This document shows, one piece after another, positions 1 to 9,065 of a DNA stretch of 64,000 nucleotides (positions are counted from its first letter, which is position 1; every line of letters begins with the position of its first letter). The DNA is from an uncultured Kangiella sp. GTDB taxonomy: Bacteria; Pseudomonadota; Gammaproteobacteria; Enterobacterales; Kangiellaceae. The stretch lies in NCBI GenBank assembly GCA_947503435.1, contig CANNDL010000002.1:186001-250000 (forward strand), read 5' to 3'. The position numbers and the translations under genes are program-made. A model generated the notes under the pieces. It made no database searches, was not told the origin of the DNA, and saw only the letters and a list, made by a program, of their open reading frames with translations.

Positions 1-1230
1 GGCGCTGGTATCTCTGGCCTTAGCGCTGCGGATATTTTATCAGAGCAGCATCAGGTCACTGTATTTGAAGCGAATGAGCAAATTGGTGGCCATGCGGACA
101 CTCATCAGATTCAAGTCGATGGAAAGGTCATTGCTGTAGATACGGGGTTTATCGTCTTCAACCCTGATAATTACCCGACTTTTATGGAGCTAATCAATAA
201 GTATTCGGTAAAGTACCAAGATAGCGACATGAGCTTCGCCGTTTCAAATCGTATCTCAGGTTTAGAATACAATGCCTCGAGTATTAACCAATTGTTCAGT
301 CAACGCAAAAACCTTTTTAATCCTCGTTTCTATCGAATGATCAAGGATATTTTCCGTTTTTATAAAGAATCAAAGCATTTACTAGTAGAAGATTCTGAAA
401 TTTCACTGGGTGATTATTTAAAGCAAAATCAATATTCGCCTATGTTCATTCATGAGCATATTATCCCAATGACCTGCGCGCTTTGGTCTGGTGACAGTCA
501 AACTATTTACGATTTTCCTGCTAAATTTCTCGTAGCTTTTATGAACAACCACAAAATGATGCAAGCTTTTGATCGGCCGGTTTGGAAGACCATATTGGGC
601 GGTTCTAGGGAATATTTAAAAGCCATTGAAGAAAACTGTCAGTTTGCCATTAGCAAAGGCGCTGCCATTACAAGGGTTACAAGAAACTCCAAAAGTATTA
701 CTCTTGAATTTAAAGATCAGACTTCTGAGTTCGATAAAGTAGTATTTGCATGCCATAGTGATCAAGCACTTAGACTTATTCAAGAGCCCACGGCTGAAGA
801 GCAACATGTTCTTGGAGCCATTGAATACCAAGAAAACACCATTTGCTTACACAGAGATGAAACAGTATTACCAGTCAACCCTAATGCTTGGGCAAGTTGG
901 AATGTTCTTATTGATGAAGCCAGTTCAAAGCAGTGCACCGTTAGCTATTACATGAATTTACTGCAATCTTTGCCAACACAAGCTCCTGTCATTGTTAGCT
1001 TGAATATGCAGCAAAAAATAGACCCTGATAAAATTTGGAAGACGATAAAATATCATCACCCTATTTATAACCAAAGCACCATCAATGCTCAAAAAAACAA
1101 GCACTTAGTTCAAGGTGGTAAGAATAGTTATTTTTGCGGAGCCTATTGGGGATGGGGTTTTCACGAAGATGGCGCTAGAAGTGGCAAAGAAGCAGCATCG
1201 CAACTACTGAAGGACATAGAGCATGCTTGA
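1..1230 (+). CDS. FAD/NAD(P)-binding amine-oxidase-like oxidoreductase, 5' end cut by window
   Basis: The reading frame is open from base 1, and the first visible residues GAGISGL are the FAD-binding glycine motif, so only about the first ten residues lie outside the window. 409 residues are visible. The N-terminal Rossmann strand ends in VFEANEQIGGHA and the C-terminus has the FAD-contacting FCGAYWGWGFHEDG segment, typical of the COG2907 flavoprotein family related to amine oxidases and desaturases. It overlaps the DUF1365 gene by 8 bases and leads an operon with two Cfa-type methyltransferases, so a redox step on methylated or unsaturated membrane acyl chains is the likely job. The internal ATG at 184 is not the start because the FAD motif precedes it. 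Substrate unknown. Confidence 0.9.
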   Translation, partial: GAGISGLSAADILSEQHQVTVFEANEQIGGHADTHQIQVDGKVIAVDTGFIVFNPDNYPTFMELINKYSVKYQDSDMSFAVSNRISGLEYNASSINQLFSQRKNLFNPRFYRMIKDIFRFYKESKHLLVEDSEISLGDYLKQNQYSPMFIHEHIIPMTCALWSGDSQTIYDFPAKFLVAFMNNHKMMQAFDRPVWKTILGGSREYLKAIEENCQFAISKGAAITRVTRNSKSITLEFKDQTSEFDKVVFACHSDQALRLIQEPTAEEQHVLGAIEYQENTICLHRDETVLPVNPNAWASWNVLIDEASSKQCTVSYYMNLLQSLPTQAPVIVSLNMQQKIDPDKIWKTIKYHHPIYNQSTINAQKNKHLVQGGKNSYFCGAYWGWGFHEDGARSGKEAASQLLKDIEHA

Positions 1231-2026
1231 GCAAGGTTTTTTAATAGGCAACATTCGTCATCATCGGTATTTGCCAAAGCCTCACCAGTTTGATTACTCA
1301 ATGTACTGGAGTCTGCTGGACTTGGACTTACTTTCGGCGAACTGCCGCAAATTCAAATTTTTCTCCAAGGAACGATGGAACATATTTTCATTTCGTCAGA
1401 AAGATTTTTTTAACTATGAAAATCTTAGCAACAAGCAATCCATTCAAAATCTAATCCTGAACAAAACAGGCCGTCAGTTCGAAGGAAAAGTGTTGCTACT
1501 ATCACATTTACGATTTTTAGGTTTTAATTTCAACTCAGTTAGCTTTTATTTTTGCATTAACGAACAAGGCGAACTCGAACACATTTTGTCAGAAATAACT
1601 AACACCCCATGGGGTGAAAGACATCCTTATTTGCTTAGCTGCGATAACAGCTCAGAACGAGGAGATTGTTATATATTCAACTTCAACAAAGAATTCCACA
1701 TTTCTCCTTTTGTTAGCATGGAAATGGACTATCAATGGTTATTCAAAATACAAAATGATCAATTAAGAATACACATGAAAGTCATTAAAAAGTCATCGGC
1801 TGAAAATCATGACTTGGCTTCTGCAAAGCAAAAATCAAAAGTAATTGACGTAACCTTCACAGGGAAGCATATACCTTTATCACAGAACAACTTAAACAGC
1901 ATGATTTTGAGACATCCATTTCAACCATTAAAAATGGTATGGCGCATTTATTGGCAGGCGTTAAAGCTGTGGCTTAAAAAGACACCATTTTATTTGCACC
2001 CTAAATACGCAGCCAAAGTGGATTAA
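1223..2026 (+). CDS. DUF1365 domain-containing protein
   Basis: A 267-residue protein matching the DUF1365 family by its start (IGNIRHHRYLPKPHQFDY) and the later RFLGFNFNSVSFYFC segment, where the family carries a conserved NPVSFYYC-like motif. No transmembrane segment is obvious. The biochemical activity of the family is not established to my knowledge, but it nearly always sits between an FAD oxidoreductase and a Cfa synthase, as here. The start overlaps the upstream stop by 8 bases, which suggests translational coupling. Family call is confident; function is inferred only from neighbours. Confidence 0.88.
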   Translation: MLEQGFLIGNIRHHRYLPKPHQFDYSMYWSLLDLDLLSANCRKFKFFSKERWNIFSFRQKDFFNYENLSNKQSIQNLILNKTGRQFEGKVLLLSHLRFLGFNFNSVSFYFCINEQGELEHILSEITNTPWGERHPYLLSCDNSSERGDCYIFNFNKEFHISPFVSMEMDYQWLFKIQNDQLRIHMKVIKKSSAENHDLASAKQKSKVIDVTFTGKHIPLSQNNLNSMILRHPFQPLKMVWRIYWQALKLWLKKTPFYLHPKYAAKVD

Positions 2027-2055
2027 AAAACTTAATCGATCTTAAAAGGTTTATT

Positions 2056-3324
2056 ATGGACAAAGTAAACGTGATAGAAAACTCAACTGACAACAAACTC
2101 AATAAAGTTAACGGTTTTATTCGAAACAAAGTATTACAACAGTTATCAGAAATTAAAGCTGGTTGCATTATTATTCATGATGCTATTGAAACCATTGAGT
2201 TAGGTGATACTAAAGACTCCGATTTAACTGTAAACGTTTGGGTAAAAGACTCTAGTTTCTACAATCAAATGGCTATGCATGGAAGTATTGGTGCCGCGGA
2301 ATCCTACATGCAAAATCAATGGCATACCGATAATTTGACCAACCTTGTAAGATTATTAGTAAAAAACCGTGACCTTCTGGATGATATGGAAGGCGGTACC
2401 GCTTGGTTAAAAAACTCGGCATTAAAGCTTTGGCACTGGTTCAATAAAAATGACCAGCAAGGCAGCCGTAAAAATATTGCTGCACACTATGATCTAGGAA
2501 ACGAATTTTTTAGCTTATTTTTAGATAAGCACCTCATGTATTCCTCAGCTATTTATACTGACTCAGTAAATACCTTGGAGTTGGCTTCTGAATTAAAGCT
2601 AAAAACCATTTGCGAGAAATTACAGCTTACCGAAAACGATCACTTAGTTGAAATAGGAACTGGCTGGGGCGGTTTAGCGATATATGCAGCCACTAATTAT
2701 GGCTGCCATGTTACTACAACAACCATTTCAGAGCAGCAATACCAGTATGCTTCAGAGAAGGTCAAAAAACTTGGTTTGCAAAATAAAATTACCCTACTCA
2801 AGGAAGACTATCGTAACTTGACTGGTCAATTTGATAAATTGGTGTCAATTGAGATGATTGAGGCTGTTGGGCATCATTATTTAGATACTTATATTGCCAA
2901 GTGTAACTCTTTATTGAAAGACAATGGCCTGGCACTTATTCAAGCGATTACCATAGAAGACCATCGCTATGATCAAGCACTATCATCTGTAGACTTTATA
3001 AAGCGCTATATATTCCCTGGTAGTTTCATTCCGTCTGTATCAGCCATTATAAATAGCATGAAAAGCACTGGCGACTTCAGATTAATTAATCTTGAAGATT
3101 TTGGTGAAAGTTATGCCTATACGCTTAGGGATTGGCGACTTGCGTTCATGGATAGACTAGAAAATGTTTATGAGCAAGGGTTTAGTGAATCCTTTATGAA
3201 AATGTGGGAGTTTTACTTATGTTATTGTGAAGGTGGCTTTTTAGAAAAAGCGATTAGCGATGTTCATCTGTTGATTGCCAAGCCTAAAAACAAGAGAGCA
3301 CAATGGATATCGCTACAAGAGTAA
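2056..3324 (+). CDS. cfa: Cyclopropane-fatty-acyl-phospholipid synthase (Cfa family)
   Basis: 422 residues, the usual full Cfa length. It should transfer a methylene or methyl from S-adenosylmethionine to unsaturated acyl chains in membrane phospholipids. Visible: an N-terminal lipid-binding domain with GSIGAAESYMQNQW near residues 76-89, the AAHYDLGNEFF motif near 142-152, the SAM-binding VEIGTGWGG near 198-206, and the YIFPGSFIPS segment that lies in the active-site region of the family. Third gene of the operon; the 30-base gap before it holds a possible AAAGGT ribosome site. It has an N-terminal tail of about 25 residues before the homologous part. A second, shorter Cfa-like enzyme lies at 4677, so the two probably act sequentially or on different substrates. 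Confidence 0.92.
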   Translation: MDKVNVIENSTDNKLNKVNGFIRNKVLQQLSEIKAGCIIIHDAIETIELGDTKDSDLTVNVWVKDSSFYNQMAMHGSIGAAESYMQNQWHTDNLTNLVRLLVKNRDLLDDMEGGTAWLKNSALKLWHWFNKNDQQGSRKNIAAHYDLGNEFFSLFLDKHLMYSSAIYTDSVNTLELASELKLKTICEKLQLTENDHLVEIGTGWGGLAIYAATNYGCHVTTTTISEQQYQYASEKVKKLGLQNKITLLKEDYRNLTGQFDKLVSIEMIEAVGHHYLDTYIAKCNSLLKDNGLALIQAITIEDHRYDQALSSVDFIKRYIFPGSFIPSVSAIINSMKSTGDFRLINLEDFGESYAYTLRDWRLAFMDRLENVYEQGFSESFMKMWEFYLCYCEGGFLEKAISDVHLLIAKPKNKRAQWISLQE

Positions 3325-3866
3325 AACGCATAGACTTTAACAAACTAGTCAATTTCGTCTTGTTCCAGGGTATATGGTTAGCTTGTATCCTTGGAGCTGC
3401 AAATAACAAGATGTTAAGCGCCTGGATTTTATTTGGCACTTTAATTTATTGGCAGTCGTGCCCAAAAAATCGTTCTCATAAAGATTTCATTTTTGTTCTC
3501 ACGCTGCTACCACTTGGTCTCCTTATTGATAGTCTATGGGTTTATTTGCAATTAATTGAATACAAAGAACTCATCCCCTTTAACATGGCCGCCCCTTATT
3601 GGATTGGGATCTTATGGATTACTTTTGCTTTATCTCTTAATAGTTCAATGAGTTGGCTTTTTGAACATCCTAAAATAGCCATTATATTTGGCGCATTAGG
3701 CGGCCCCTTGTCTTATTTAGCTGCTGAAAGACTGGGCGCTATAACCATATTCGATAAAAATATCACTTTACTACTCCTTGGACTGAGCTGGCTATTAGTA
3801 ATGCTCGTCATATTAGCTGTTAACAGCAAATTAAAGACTAAAAAGATGGGTCTGAAGCATGCTTGA
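3303..3866 (+). CDS. DUF2878 family inner-membrane protein
   Basis: 187 residues with about five to six hydrophobic segments (for example near residues 15-35, 60-80, 100-115, 125-140 and 155-175) and little else. It fits the DUF2878 family, whose members are found almost only in Cfa gene clusters. The ATG lies inside the end of cfa (22-base overlap), which suggests translational coupling. No enzyme motif is visible; it may be a membrane partner for the lipid-modifying enzymes beside it, but that is guilt by association. Confidence 0.82.
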   Translation: MDIATRVKRIDFNKLVNFVLFQGIWLACILGAANNKMLSAWILFGTLIYWQSCPKNRSHKDFIFVLTLLPLGLLIDSLWVYLQLIEYKELIPFNMAAPYWIGILWITFALSLNSSMSWLFEHPKIAIIFGALGGPLSYLAAERLGAITIFDKNITLLLLGLSWLLVMLVILAVNSKLKTKKMGLKHA

Positions 3867-4662
3867 TCTATTATACCAAGATACCCTTTTGGTTACAGCC
3901 GGTATATGTTTACTAGTACAGCTTCTAAGCTGGTTTTGGCAAATGAGAACTCAAAACTCAGATATAGTAGACATAAGTTGGTCATGTTTAATTGTAGTTT
4001 GTGGACTGCTCTACTTTGTAACCGGAACAGGTGATTCTTTTCACCTCAATATGATTTTGCTTATTCCTGTTCTTTGGTACTCACGACTGGCATGGCACCT
4101 TATAAACAGATATAGAGTGCAGCATGAGGATGGTCGTTATCAAGCATTGCGCAAGCATTGGGCTACAAAAGGCTCTACTTCACTGCAAATCAAACTATTG
4201 TTTTTCTTTTTATTCCAGGCAGCGCTAGGATGGTTATTCAGTTATCCCGCTTATATCATCGCCAATCTTAATCAAGACTTCAGTGCATTGGATATCATGG
4301 CAATAGCTGTGTTGTCATTGTCATTTGTAGGAGTAACCTTAGCAGACCGACAGTTAGCTAGTTATAAAAAAAGTGGCAAGCAAGGCGTGTGTAAAGAAGG
4401 GCTATGGAAATACTCTAGACACCCAAATTATTTCTTTGAGTGGCTGCACTGGTTTTGCTACCCGATGCTTGGGCTTTCTTATATAAACTTTGTGTCTTTA
4501 GATAATGTCATATTACTTCTCTCTCCTTTTGTTATGTTGTTATTTTTGCTAAAACTCACGGGCATTCCATTTAATGAAGAGCAAAACATCCGCAGTAAAG
4601 GTGATGAGTATCGTGAGTATCAAAAAACCACCAATAAATTTTTCTTAGGCATCCCTAAATAA
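3859..4662 (+). CDS. DUF1295 / steroid 5-alpha-reductase-like membrane enzyme
   Basis: 267 residues, polytopic, with the C-terminal GLWKYSRHPNYFFEWLHW signature of the DUF1295 family, related to steroid 5-alpha reductases and isoprenylcysteine methyltransferases, which bind NADPH or SAM through this region. IVDISWS near residue 35 is also typical of the family. It overlaps the previous gene by 8 bases and belongs to the same operon. A reductase acting on membrane lipids or isoprenoid-like substrates is plausible, but no substrate can be named from sequence. Confidence 0.87.
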   Translation: MLDLLYQDTLLVTAGICLLVQLLSWFWQMRTQNSDIVDISWSCLIVVCGLLYFVTGTGDSFHLNMILLIPVLWYSRLAWHLINRYRVQHEDGRYQALRKHWATKGSTSLQIKLLFFFLFQAALGWLFSYPAYIIANLNQDFSALDIMAIAVLSLSFVGVTLADRQLASYKKSGKQGVCKEGLWKYSRHPNYFFEWLHWFCYPMLGLSYINFVSLDNVILLLSPFVMLLFLLKLTGIPFNEEQNIRSKGDEYREYQKTTNKFFLGIPK

Positions 4663-4676
4663 TTAAAGGAGACCAC

Positions 4677-5711
4677 ATGATAGGCCAAGCGATTAAATTA
4701 GTAGAGAAAGGCTTAATGCCTGATACCTTGATTAGAAGTGGGATTAGAAAGCTATGCAAGCAGAGATTGATGGAAGAGTTTGCCGATGATTGTGAAGCAC
4801 AATCCGATCGTTTTGGAGAATTTTTGCAAGAGCTAAAACAAAGCAAAATTGCAATCAAAACTGATGAAGCTAATCAACAGCACTATGAAGTTCCAGCAGA
4901 GTTTTATCACTATGCATTGGGCGAGAACCTGAAATATAGCAGTGCTTATTGGGGCTCCGAAACTAACTCTCTAACAGAAGCTGAAACAGCCATGCTAGAA
5001 CTTTATTGTCAAAGAGGACAATTTACCGACGGACAGGAAGTTCTTGAATTAGGCTGCGGCTGGGGTTCATTAACCCTATATCTTGCTAGCAAATATCCAA
5101 ATAGTAGAATTACAGGTGTCTCTAATTCTAACTCCCAAAGAGAGTTCATATTAGCCAAAGCCAAAGAAAGGAATCTAAACAACATCCAAATAATCACTTG
5201 CGATATTAATGAATTTTATCCCGGCAAGCAGCATGACAGGATTGTTTCGATTGAAATGTTTGAACATGTTAGAAACTATCAAGAATTATTCGACAAGGTC
5301 AGTAATTGGCTAAAAGTTGATGGGAAAGCCTTCTTACATATTTTTTGTCATCGATTTTTGATGTACCCCTACACCGAAGATGGAGATGACAACTGGATGG
5401 GAAGATATTTCTTCAGCGGAGGTCAGATGCCAGCAGCGGACACTTTCCTTCATTTCCAAGAAAAGCTTGTTTTAGAGCAGCGCTGGCTATTAAGCGGCAC
5501 TCACTATGAAAGAACTTCTAACGCCTGGTTAGATAATATGGATAAGCATAAAGAGCAAATCATGCCTGTATTCGAAGAATGTTATGGCGCAGATTTTGCT
5601 AAACTCTGGTTCCAACGCTGGCGAATATTCTTTATGGCTTGTGCAGAGCTATTCGGCTATGCTAACGGAAATGAGTGGATGATTGCTCATTATCTATTTA
5701 ACAAAAAATAG
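4677..5711 (+). CDS. Second Cfa-family SAM-dependent methyltransferase
   Basis: 344 residues, clearly Cfa-related but shorter and lacking the long N-terminal lipid-binding domain. HYEVPAEFYHYALG near residues 69-82 replaces the AHYD motif of classical Cfa, and VLELGCGWGS near 122-131 is the SAM-binding loop; IVSIEMFEHV follows. The start is well supported by AAAGGAGACCAC just before the ATG. Last gene of the lipid operon. Such short forms are often annotated as Cfa but may be methyltransferases making branched or furan-type fatty acids; exact product unresolved. Confidence 0.88.
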   Translation: MIGQAIKLVEKGLMPDTLIRSGIRKLCKQRLMEEFADDCEAQSDRFGEFLQELKQSKIAIKTDEANQQHYEVPAEFYHYALGENLKYSSAYWGSETNSLTEAETAMLELYCQRGQFTDGQEVLELGCGWGSLTLYLASKYPNSRITGVSNSNSQREFILAKAKERNLNNIQIITCDINEFYPGKQHDRIVSIEMFEHVRNYQELFDKVSNWLKVDGKAFLHIFCHRFLMYPYTEDGDDNWMGRYFFSGGQMPAADTFLHFQEKLVLEQRWLLSGTHYERTSNAWLDNMDKHKEQIMPVFEECYGADFAKLWFQRWRIFFMACAELFGYANGNEWMIAHYLFNKK

Positions 5712-5716
5712 CGACA

Positions 5717-7006
5717 ATGAACAAAAAAGCACCAGGAATACATCGTAAGCTAATTAAGGTAATGGCAATACAGCTGGCCTTAATTAGCCTAGTAACCATA
5801 CTAAGTGTTTACGGTGCCGCTAAAGTTGTAGAGCATGTTCTTATAAAAGAGGCTTTAGAAGGCGAGGCTCGCTTTTTTTGGGAGCACTATGAGAAAGATC
5901 GTCAATACAAGCTACCTCACACTTTGAACTTAACTGGCTATATTGCCGATATCAACTCAAATAACTTTGAATCAGTTCCTGTAGCAATATCTAAAATGCC
6001 CATTGGGTATCAACGACTTGAGTCAGAAGATAAAAAACCTCTTGTACATATCTCTGAAAAGTTCGGCAAGCGTTTGTTTCTAGTATTTGAGGAAGGACAA
6101 GTTTCTCGGCTAGCTTTTTATTTTGGTATAGCCCCACTAGCCTTTGTTTTACTGATTATTTATCTACCAGCTTGGATCAGCTATATGCTGTCTAAAAGAG
6201 CTATTTCACCCGTGGTAAAACTATCAAAGTTAATAGAGGAAACCAAAATTACTGAACACTCGGATATTCGGTTGAATTTTTCAGAGATTGAAAAAAATGC
6301 CGATGCAGAAGTTGTAACCTTGCTCGATGCTTTTGAGCAGTATTACGATCAAATTGAACAATATGTTCAACGAGAAAACAATTTTACCCGTTACGCAAGC
6401 CATGAGCTTCGTACACCATTAGCCGTATTAAAAGGGTCTATATCCCTACTTTCCAAACATGACTTATCAGAGCAGCAACAGCGCATTGTTTCACGCATGA
6501 AACCTATGGTTTTAGAAATGGAGGAACTATTAGAAGCATTACTATTATTATCTAAAAATCAAGAGCCTAAATTATCTGAAGAACCTATTTCGGTTAACCA
6601 GCTAACGCAGCAGCAGCTTATTCATATACAAAAATTATTCATCGAAAAAGATATTAAGACTTCCCAACAGAACTCTGCTGAGCTTAACGCTCGTGTTCCT
6701 GAACGGCTATTAACTATTTGTATCAATAATATCTTGATGAATGCCTTTAATTATACCGACAATGGTGAAATCAAAGTTATTATAGAAGCTAATACTATTA
6801 CCGTTACAGACACGGGTAAAGGCATTGAGCAAGAATCATTAACCCGAATTTTTGAACCTTTCTACCGCGCCGATCGTCAATCCACAGATGTTAAAGGATT
6901 TGGTTTAGGCTTATCCATAGTCAAAAGGATTTGTGATCAGCTTAGTTGGCAAATAACCATTAGAAGTGAGCCTCAGAGAGGAACTGAAGTTACCTTAAGC
7001 TTATAA
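5717..7006 (+). CDS. Membrane sensor histidine kinase
   Basis: 429 residues. One transmembrane segment near 15-37, a periplasmic sensor region of about 95 residues, a second transmembrane segment near 132-157, a linker with a weak HAMP-like RAISPVVKLSKLIEE, then HisKA with YASHELRTPL (phospho-accepting His229) and an ATPase domain with NNILMNAFNYTDNG, DTGKGI, FEPFYRAD and GFGLGLSIVKRI. Starts five bases after the lipid operon, so it may be co-transcribed with it. Its probable partner regulator is encoded on the opposite strand at 7035, tail to tail, which is unusual for a cognate pair. Signal unknown; membrane lipid state is a reasonable guess from the neighbours. Confidence 0.93.
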   Translation: MNKKAPGIHRKLIKVMAIQLALISLVTILSVYGAAKVVEHVLIKEALEGEARFFWEHYEKDRQYKLPHTLNLTGYIADINSNNFESVPVAISKMPIGYQRLESEDKKPLVHISEKFGKRLFLVFEEGQVSRLAFYFGIAPLAFVLLIIYLPAWISYMLSKRAISPVVKLSKLIEETKITEHSDIRLNFSEIEKNADAEVVTLLDAFEQYYDQIEQYVQRENNFTRYASHELRTPLAVLKGSISLLSKHDLSEQQQRIVSRMKPMVLEMEELLEALLLLSKNQEPKLSEEPISVNQLTQQQLIHIQKLFIEKDIKTSQQNSAELNARVPERLLTICINNILMNAFNYTDNGEIKVIIEANTITVTDTGKGIEQESLTRIFEPFYRADRQSTDVKGFGLGLSIVKRICDQLSWQITIRSEPQRGTEVTLSL

Positions 7007-7034
7007 AGGGTTGAGCTGTTTTTACAGGTGACTC

Positions 7035-7715
7035 TTAACCAACGATTTTCAAACCTAAACTAGGTATTGTTTGTATAAGCTGCTTATCGAACGGTTTATC
7101 GACCACTTTCCTTAAATTATAGAGATGACTTCTCAAGACATCACTATTTGGCGGTATATCGCCCCATAATTCACGCTCTAATTCTTCACGAGTCACCAGT
7201 TGGGGCGATTTACGCATTAACAACTTTAAAATATGTAAACCAGTAGGCGATAGTTTCAGTAACTCACCTGCTCGCTTGACTTGCATAGTTTTAGGGTCGA
7301 ATTCTAGCTGATCAATGACTAAGACTTTACTATCAAGCTCCCCTTTATGTCGGCGGATAATAGCTTTTAATCTAGCATCGAGTTCCTCAAAATCGAATGG
7401 CTTGATCAAATAATCATCCGCGCCAGCATCAAAACCCTCAAGCTTATCTTCTAATTGATCTCTAGCCGTCAGCATTAAAATTGGCACATCTGATTTGCCA
7501 TTTTTTCTTACCTGCTGACATACCTCAAAACCGTCAAACCCTGGCAGCATCACATCTAAAATAAGCGCATCGTAAGAGTTTTCTAGTGCTAGGTTTAAGC
7601 CTGTGTTTCCATCCATTGCATAATCGACAATATAGCCACAAAGCTCTAAATACTCACCTGTAGTAGCCGCAAGTTCTTTATGATCTTCTACTAGCAATAA
7701 ACTATAAGACATCAA
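7035..7715 (-). CDS. OmpR/PhoB-family response regulator
   Basis: 226 residues: receiver domain with acidic pocket ED (10-11), phospho-acceptor Asp54 in LILDVMLPG and conserved Lys105 in DYLIKPFD, followed by a winged-helix DNA-binding domain (KLSPTGLHILKLL, then LRSHLYNLRKVVDKPF). Convergent with the histidine kinase ending at 7006, with only 28 bases between the stops. The next minus-strand gene upstream is nhaA (stop only 17 bases from this start), so the regulator may be read through from nhaA. Likely partner is the kinase at 5717; target genes not identified. Confidence 0.93.
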   Translation of the reverse strand: MMSYSLLLVEDHKELAATTGEYLELCGYIVDYAMDGNTGLNLALENSYDALILDVMLPGFDGFEVCQQVRKNGKSDVPILMLTARDQLEDKLEGFDAGADDYLIKPFDFEELDARLKAIIRRHKGELDSKVLVIDQLEFDPKTMQVKRAGELLKLSPTGLHILKLLMRKSPQLVTREELERELWGDIPPNSDVLRSHLYNLRKVVDKPFDKQLIQTIPSLGLKIVG

Positions 7716-7732
7716 TTTCTCTCTTCTTAACC

Positions 7733-8881
7733 TTAGTGTGCTTTCACAGCAAACTTCAATACATAATAACCTAAAATTCCAGATATCAAAGAGGCCAATA
7801 AAATCCCTAACCTCTCATCAATTAATAAGTTAACACCTGTTTCTTCAAAAGCCAAAGAGCCAATGAATAGGCTCATAGTGAACCCTATACCACAAATAAT
7901 TGAAACACCATAAACCATCGCCCAATTCATATCACTTGGCAATCGTGCCAATTTAACTTTAACCGCCAAATAAGAAAATAAAAATACGCCAATTTGCTTA
8001 CCAATTATTAAGCCCGCTAAAATTCCTAAAGTGATTGGATGTAATAAATTATCTAAAGACACTCCTTTTAACTCAATTCCTGCATTAACAAATGCAAACA
8101 ATGGGATAATAAAGAGAACAACAAAGCCATGTAGATCTTTTTCCAAACGCTTTGCTGGCGAGTAGTCATAGTTATCTCTGGTTTTAATCGGGATAAACAT
8201 AGCTAAAGCAACGCCGGCTAAAGTAGCATGTACTCCTGACTTCAGAACAGCAACCCACATGATCAAACCAACAATGATATAAGGAGCTAACTTATAAATA
8301 TTCAGGCGATTGAAGGTAAAAAGAAAAGTAATGCAGAACGAGGCAATTAATAGCGACACCAGCGATATTTTACTGGTATAGAAAAAGGCAATAATCAGAA
8401 TTGCTCCGATATCATCGATAATCGCCAATGAAACTAGAAATACCTTAAGCGATACTGGAATCGACTTGCCTATCAGAGCCAAAACCCCTAATGCAAAAGC
8501 AATATCTGTGGCCGCAGGTATAGCCCATCCTTTCAACGCAATTGAATCTTGCCAATTGATAGCGGCATAAATTACCGCCGGAACTAACATACCACCAAGA
8601 GCAGCAACACCTGGGAGAACCATATCAGATGCTTTTGCTAGCTTCCCTTCTACAACTTCTCTTTTAAGCTCAAGTCCCAGAATAAAGAAAAAAACAGCCA
8701 TCAAACCATCATTAATCCACAACAATAAAGGCTTACTTAGCTCATAATCCCCTACACTAATAGAAAAAGGGATTTCAATTAGCAAGTTGTAATAACTGAC
8801 CAAAGGAGTGTTAGCGACTATCAGTGCCAAAAGTGTACTTGCAATCAGCAATACACTAGGCAATATTTCTTTATTTACCAT
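7733..8881 (-). CDS. nhaA: Na+/H+ antiporter NhaA
   Basis: 382 residues, the normal NhaA length, with about 12 hydrophobic segments. The signature AATDIAFALGV and LAIIDDIGAIL carry the family's transport aspartates (Asp133 and Asp163/164 in E. coli numbering), and VEGKLAKASDMVLPGVAALGG is characteristic. It exchanges internal sodium for external protons across the inner membrane, consistent with a marine or salt-exposed host. ATG start; upstream (8882-9065) is a 184-base gap holding an inverted-repeat element described separately. Confidence 0.96.
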   Translation of the reverse strand: MVNKEILPSVLLIASTLLALIVANTPLVSYYNLLIEIPFSISVGDYELSKPLLLWINDGLMAVFFFILGLELKREVVEGKLAKASDMVLPGVAALGGMLVPAVIYAAINWQDSIALKGWAIPAATDIAFALGVLALIGKSIPVSLKVFLVSLAIIDDIGAILIIAFFYTSKISLVSLLIASFCITFLFTFNRLNIYKLAPYIIVGLIMWVAVLKSGVHATLAGVALAMFIPIKTRDNYDYSPAKRLEKDLHGFVVLFIIPLFAFVNAGIELKGVSLDNLLHPITLGILAGLIIGKQIGVFLFSYLAVKVKLARLPSDMNWAMVYGVSIICGIGFTMSLFIGSLAFEETGVNLLIDERLGILLASLISGILGYYVLKFAVKAH

Positions 8882-8981
8882 TAACTTATAGAAAAGTTGT
8901 TTTTCATATTATTAGCAATAAAGAGTGAAAGAAATGTGAATAATTTATCCTAGGTTAAATAAGGTATATATACTTATACAT

Positions 8982-9028
8982 ATGTCCGCTTTGTGACGTT
9001 TCCAGACTGCTTAGTTCGAAAAGCAGAC
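8982..9028. repeat. Inverted-repeat element, copy 1 of a dispersed TGTCYGCTTTGTGACG motif
   Basis: The 16-mer at 8982-8997 differs at one base from 14226-14241. In this copy GTCCGCTTT at 8983-8991 is matched by the near-complement AAAGCAGAC at 9019-9027, so the segment can form a stem. It lies between ohr (transcribed towards it) and nhaA. It resembles small palindromic intergenic repeats of the REP type, though I cannot check copy number outside the window. A role as transcription terminator for ohr or as a remnant of a REP-like element is possible. Confidence 0.5.
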
Positions 9029-9065
9029 GCTCAAAGGTTCAGTTCAATGTTCATTTAATTTCTAA

